A DNA stretch of 64,000 bases from Bacillota bacterium. GTDB lineage: Bacteria > Bacillota > Clostridia > Acetivibrionales > JAEZXR01. Below the pieces are notes generated by a model, which ran no database searches, was not told the origin of the DNA, and saw nothing but the letters and a program-made list of their open reading frames with translations. This document shows, piece by piece, positions 60,470-64,000 of the stretch. Numbering within the stretch: the stretch's first letter is position 1; every line of letters begins with the position of its first letter. The stretch covers positions 1-64,000 of the forward strand of contig JAEZXR010000105.1 of assembly GCA_023419605.1 (NCBI GenBank), in the 5' to 3' direction. The position numbers were made by a program, and so were the translations under genes.

Positions 60470-61087
60470 ATGCTTATAGAAAATCTGGAAGACAATAGAC
60501 GGGATGCTATATTAAATGCGGCATTAAAGGAATTTGCCGAAAAGGGATTCGATGAAGCATCAACAAATGTAATTGCCAAAGAATCCGGGATTTCAAAGGG
60601 GTTAATGTTCCATTATGTAAATAGCAAAAAAGACCTTTTTCTATTTCTTTTCGATTTCTGCACGGACAGGATAGATAAAGATTATTTTGAATTAATGAAT
60701 TTTAAGGAACGGGATATTTTTGAAAGATTGCGGCAGTCGTATCTTCTCCAGCTTGAGCTGCTGCGGAAGTACCCTTGGATTTTTGAATTCAATAAGGTCA
60801 GCGCCACTACAAAGTCTCAAGAAGTCAATAAGGAACTGGAAAAAAGAATGAAAGGAAAACAACCGTTTTGCTATGAGACAATGTTTGATTTAATTGATGA
60901 ATCTAAATTCAGAGAAGGTCTTGACGTTGAAAGGTGCAAACAGCTGATTTTTTGGGCGAATATCGGTTTTACGAATCAGATACTGGAGGATATTCGGAAT
61001 TCAGAAAAAAACGAATTGGATTATGACATGATTGTTACCCAATTAGATGTTTTTTTAAATGAACTCAAAAAAATATTTTATAAATGA
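60470..61087 (+). CDS. TetR-family transcriptional regulator
   Basis: A 205-residue regulator with N-terminal helix-turn-helix AILNAALKEFAEKGFDEASTNVIAKESGISKGLMFHYVNSK (shown in part by AKESGISKGLMFHYV) and a ligand-binding C-terminal domain. The paired operators in its promoter imply autorepression. It overlaps the next gene by 4 nt (ATGA), so both are controlled together. Confidence 0.88.
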   Translation: MLIENLEDNRRDAILNAALKEFAEKGFDEASTNVIAKESGISKGLMFHYVNSKKDLFLFLFDFCTDRIDKDYFELMNFKERDIFERLRQSYLLQLELLRKYPWIFEFNKVSATTKSQEVNKELEKRMKGKQPFCYETMFDLIDESKFREGLDVERCKQLIFWANIGFTNQILEDIRNSEKNELDYDMIVTQLDVFLNELKKIFYK

Positions 61088-61884
61088 AAATTATGGTGAG
61101 GGTTGATATGGGTTTTACAATTTTTTATTTTTCTGCAACAGGTAATTCGTTGGAAATTGCCCGTAAAATTGCAAAAGAATTGGGAGATTGCGTAATCAAG
61201 TCAATGGTTACACAGGCGCCGGGTGAACCTGTTGGTGGGCCTGGGGAATCTGTTGGTTTCATATTTCCTGTTTTCTATAATGGGTTGCTCAGATTGGTGA
61301 AACGATTTATCGAAAACCTTCCCATTTATCCAGGAACCTATTGCTTTGCAATCGCCAATTCCGGAGGAGCCAGGGCGAATCCTTTGGGCATGCTGGAAGA
61401 TGTTCTGTCCGAAAAACAGATTCGTTTATCTTATGCGGAAGAGGTTAAGATGCCGGGAACCTATATTGTAGGTCATCAGGTTCCCTCCTCTGAAAAAGTT
61501 AAGGAAATATTAGAAGCTGCCGCCGACAAGGTAGAAAAAGCCGCTAGAGCGATTGCCGTTGGTGAACGGAAACCGGTGAGAAGGAAAGCTGAACTGTGGA
61601 GTAAAATTATAAATCGCAGTTATCTGTATAAAAACATCAATGAATGGGATTAGGCGTTTTTAACGACCGACAAATGCATCGGATGTGGTCTTTGCGCAGG
61701 AGTATGTCACGTATGCAATATAAAAATGGAAGAACGGCGTCCGGTTTGGCAGCATAATTGTGAACGATGTCTTGCCTGTATTCATTGGTGTCCTTGTGAA
61801 GCAATAGAATATGGCAAAAAAACAGTCGGGCGCAGGAGGTATCACAACCCCAATATCAAGATAGAGGATATTAAAAGAGGATGA
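61084..61884 (+). pseudogene. EFR1-type flavodoxin-ferredoxin protein interrupted by an in-frame UAG
   Basis: Residues 1-189 are a flavodoxin-like domain (FYFSATGNSLEIARKIA, FPVFYNGLLRLVKRF, AIANSGGARANP). TAG at 61651-61653 stops it, but the same frame continues at once with AFLTTDKCIGCGLCAGVC and CERCLACIHWCPCEAIEYG, a two-cluster 4Fe-4S ferredoxin tail ending at TGA 61884. Together they give the usual ~265-residue EFR1 family. A Lys codon AAG or Gln CAG changed to TAG would explain it. Start ATG 61084 or 61108 (behind gtgagggt). Confidence 0.75.
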
Positions 61885-61990
61885 GCATGCGAAAACGTTT
61901 AGCCGCAGGAGTGATTCTCATTTCCTTGCGATGAGTATACTGTCTGGTAGGGTGGATAATATTTTATATTCCGGAACAGGGAGGGATGAA

Positions 61991-62676
61991 ATGAAAGGAT
62001 TCGACGATCCGGTAATCATAGGATTTCCATTAAGAGGGGAATGGATGGCGCCCAACACCCCAGGGAAAAGGATTCCAAGTCATGGAACAGACCAATTGGG
62101 AGAGCGTTATGCTTTTGATTTTTTACAGGTTGATTGGGCAAGAACGGGGAAACCCTTTTATCAGGCAAGCCTGCCTCAGTATCTCTTCTCGGGCGTTCCT
62201 CTGAACAAATGTTATGGCTGGGGACAAGAAATATATGCACCATGTGACGGGGAAATCATCAAGGCTGAAGACGGTTATAAGGAAAGGCCGAGAGTCAATT
62301 TGTTTTCCGATTTGTCCGTCGCTTTAAAGAATGCTAATACGTTCAATCCTGAAAAGATGATATTCAGACTGTTGCCGGCAACTATATTATTATGAAATAC
62401 ACTGACCATGTATACGCCTCATTCGCCCATTTGCAAACGGGATCCGTTACAGTTTTTGTAGGTCAGGTTGTGAGAAAAGGGGATGTATTAGGAAAAGTAG
62501 GGCATTCGGGCAATTCAACAGCTCCGCATCTGCATTTCCAACTCATGGACAGCAGTGATTTGCTTTCAGCAAAGGGCATCCCATGTGCTTTTGAGCAGTA
62601 TGATTTATATCAAAATGGTGAATGGAAAAGCGTATATAGCGGAGTTCCTTCAGATAAGGATAGAATAAGATATTAA
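61991..62676 (+). pseudogene. M23 metallopeptidase gene with one frameshift
   Basis: The first frame from ATG 61991 (agggagg) gives FDDPVIIGFPLRGEW, then SHGTDQLGERYAFDF with the zinc-site HxxxD, and loses sense near 62358. Shifting frame restores DDIQTVAGNYIIMKYTDHVY, then GKVGHSGNSTAPHLHFQLMD with the catalytic HxH, to the stop at 62676. A missing base near gaaaagatgat explains the break. No signal peptide is seen at the chosen start; a hydrophobic 16-codon frame at 61884-61934 may be its remnant. Confidence 0.75.
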
Positions 62677-62969
62677 TGAACTGCCTCGGTTGAATACTCT
62701 GCATCTTTGCTTATTTTCCAGACAATTAAAAATCATCCCACCACCAAAGCCCCACCAGCTTTAAGCGGCATCTTTTTTGACCGTTCAAGGCATATGGAGA
62801 CGGTGTGCCTTCTAAATCGCAAAAATAAGGATTTATAAGCATTTTGGCAGACGGGAGGGAAAAAGATGAATATTTCATGCCTATCTTTTATATCGCCTAT
62901 TTATCGACGCGTAAGCGTCAATATCTGGCATAGCCATGTAGGCAGGCATTTGTTTTTGTAGTTAATTGA
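62677..62969. other. Intergenic region without clear gene
   Basis: 293 nt between convergent genes. Only a GACGC-gtaa-GCGTC hairpin near 62909-62922 stands out. No terminator with a U-run was found. Confidence 0.4.
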
Positions 62970-63430
62970 TTAGAAGAGAAAAACAAGAATAAAATGCCCC
63001 GCGCAGCAACCGCAACAAGTAGGTGATACTGTTGCTTTGCCTTTCAACTTCTTAATGATAAGGCAGGCACAACGGTATAAATCATTGTCAAACCAATAAA
63101 TCCCTGTAGTTATTGTACCATCTTCATTTAACCTTGGGCTTCCCATATACTGAATCGAGGAAATTCCCCGTATCTTTTCAGACAATGTTTTGTCTCTGTT
63201 TTCTTTTGCGAATTTTTTACAATCTTTATCTCTTTGTCCTGACTTGCAGCATCCCTCTTGCTCCATAATGGACAAACATTCTTCCGACGTCAGGAATAAA
63301 TCCATTTTTTCAATGACGGAAATGATATCTTCCGGGGCATGAGCATTTTCGTCAACGCAAATAATCTGATTTATTTTATCTTCGGGAATGTTTCTTTCAT
63401 GATTTTTATTAGGGTCTTTATTTTAGGCAT
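62970..63430 (-). pseudogene. Cys-rich conserved protein (DUF6144-like) with N-terminal frameshift
   Basis: The intact part (ATG 63305) is 111 residues with EQEGCCKSGQRDKDCKKFA and a CCGCCAGH tail. The frame remains open upstream to ~63418 with sensible protein (NIPEDKINQIICVDENAHAPEDII). ATG 63430, behind aaggggg and overlapping the stop of the next gene, reads only 19 codons in another frame. Adding one A in the AAAA run near 63421-63424 would join them into a ~153-residue protein. The Cys pattern suggests metal binding; the DUF6144 label is from memory and uncertain. Confidence 0.5.
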
Positions 63431-64000
63431 TGTTTCGTTTCCCCCTTAACTTAATCGGCACGTAAATATCCAATTGATGGTACCCCAGCCCCTTTTTGAT
63501 CTCATCGGAAGGGTTCACCATATGACACATGGTTTGATGTCCAGGACGTTCATCAAGTTCAAAGCCGCTGTTTGCCACCCAATTTTTTATTCCGTTATAG
63601 ATTCTGCCATTGATGTCATCATCGCCGTCGATTGACATGGTCACTGCATAAAGGCCGCCTTCGAAGTTAATAATGTCATATCCGCCAACATCTTCTTTAG
63701 TAGCATCGTTTTCAACAGCCATCCACCAAACAGCCTGTCCGTTTTCAAACCACATAAAATCAAGGGGAGAAAAGGAAACCTCCTTTCGTTTTTTATCGTA
63801 TTCAGTCCACCACTTATCAAAATTACCCAGCGTTTTATCAAACGTATCAAATCCCGATGTTGCCATACGGCATTTCGGTAGTTCAATAATTCTTACCTCG
63901 GGAGCTTTTTTCAGCTTTTCCGTCACGTCAAACAAGCGGTTTGCACTGGATGGATTCCCGTTGTAGTCCACATTTGTAAGTTGTTGTTCGATTTCTTTTG
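63423..64000 (-). CDS. GyrI-like effector-binding domain protein (5' end beyond window)
   Basis: The last ~190 residues of a protein with an AraC-effector-binding/GyrI-like domain (ELPKCRMATSGFDTFDKTLGN, then WVANSGFELDERPGHQTMCHM and LDIYVPIKL). The frame is open to the window edge (KEIEQQLTNVDYNG), so the start lies outside, probably after an AraC- or MerR-type DNA-binding domain. GTG 63971 is an unlikely start because it lacks a ribosome site. It is coupled to the next gene by a stop/start overlap. Confidence 0.75.
   Translation of the reverse strand, partial: KEIEQQLTNVDYNGNPSSANRLFDVTEKLKKAPEVRIIELPKCRMATSGFDTFDKTLGNFDKWWTEYDKKRKEVSFSPLDFMWFENGQAVWWMAVENDATKEDVGGYDIINFEGGLYAVTMSIDGDDDINGRIYNGIKNWVANSGFELDERPGHQTMCHMVNPSDEIKKGLGYHQLDIYVPIKLRGKRNNA

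Overview
The window is chromosomal DNA from a spore-forming anaerobe of the class Clostridia, probably a plant-polymer or cellulose degrader. The pointers are a CBM3-bearing secreted beta-helix enzyme with Thr-Pro linkers, CotA/GerE-like spore functions, S-layer homology domains, a four-cysteine L28, AT-rich intergenic DNA and strong Shine-Dalgarno sites. No rRNA or tRNA gene was seen. Species cannot be fixed from the sequence alone.

Layout. (1) 1-13.2 kb: a collagen-like Gly-X-Y surface protein with an NTTRR-F1-type N-terminus, cut by the left edge, faces a glycan cluster. The cluster holds a glycosyltransferase-methyltransferase fusion, genes matching UDP-GlcNAc(3NAc)A synthesis (WbpA, WbpB, WbpE and WbpD types), a UDP-L-deoxyaminosugar trio (4,6-dehydratase, reductase, 2-epimerase), an FkbM methyltransferase and a GT2. 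This looks like a glycosylation locus for the collagen-like spore or surface protein. (2) 13.4-22.3 kb: a LacI-type regulator with two matching operators, a maltodextrin ABC importer (malEFG, no ATPase), a GH13 enzyme and an alpha-glucan phosphorylase. (3) 22.4-28.6 kb: a complete VanG/VanC-type glycopeptide-resistance set, with vanRS-like genes divergent from vanG-vanXY-vanT. (4) 28.7-31.1 kb: CotA-type spore laccase with a sigma-K-like promoter, and a GerE-like regulator. (5) 31.2-37.4 kb: a 1.1-kb-residue double beta-helix/CBM3 protein, a GT2-GtrA and NAGPA-domain pair, and rpmB with a long structured leader. (6) 37.5-42.7 kb: a two-component system next to a VTC/DUF4956/CotH operon. CiaR-like direct repeats (TTAAG, 11-bp period) precede the regulator, this operon and the NAGPA operon. 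(7) 43-49.3 kb: small housekeeping and membrane genes, then a MarR/MFS efflux cassette bracketed by 31-bp inverted repeats and holding an IS200-type remnant. (8) 49.3-58.3 kb: a PstS-like exported protein, a YcdB/SLH protein, a GGDEF-EAL receptor and RlmD. (9) 58.4-64 kb: a run of small genes in which four separate reading frames each carry a single lesion (one UGA, one UAG, two 1-nt frameshifts).

Most notable observations: two copies of a covarying ~97-nt structured intergenic element (3266-3362 and 20473-20570); a putative CiaR-like regulon joining cell-surface genes; the divergent van cluster; the inverted-repeat-bracketed MarR/MFS cassette; and the cluster of single-lesion genes near the right end.
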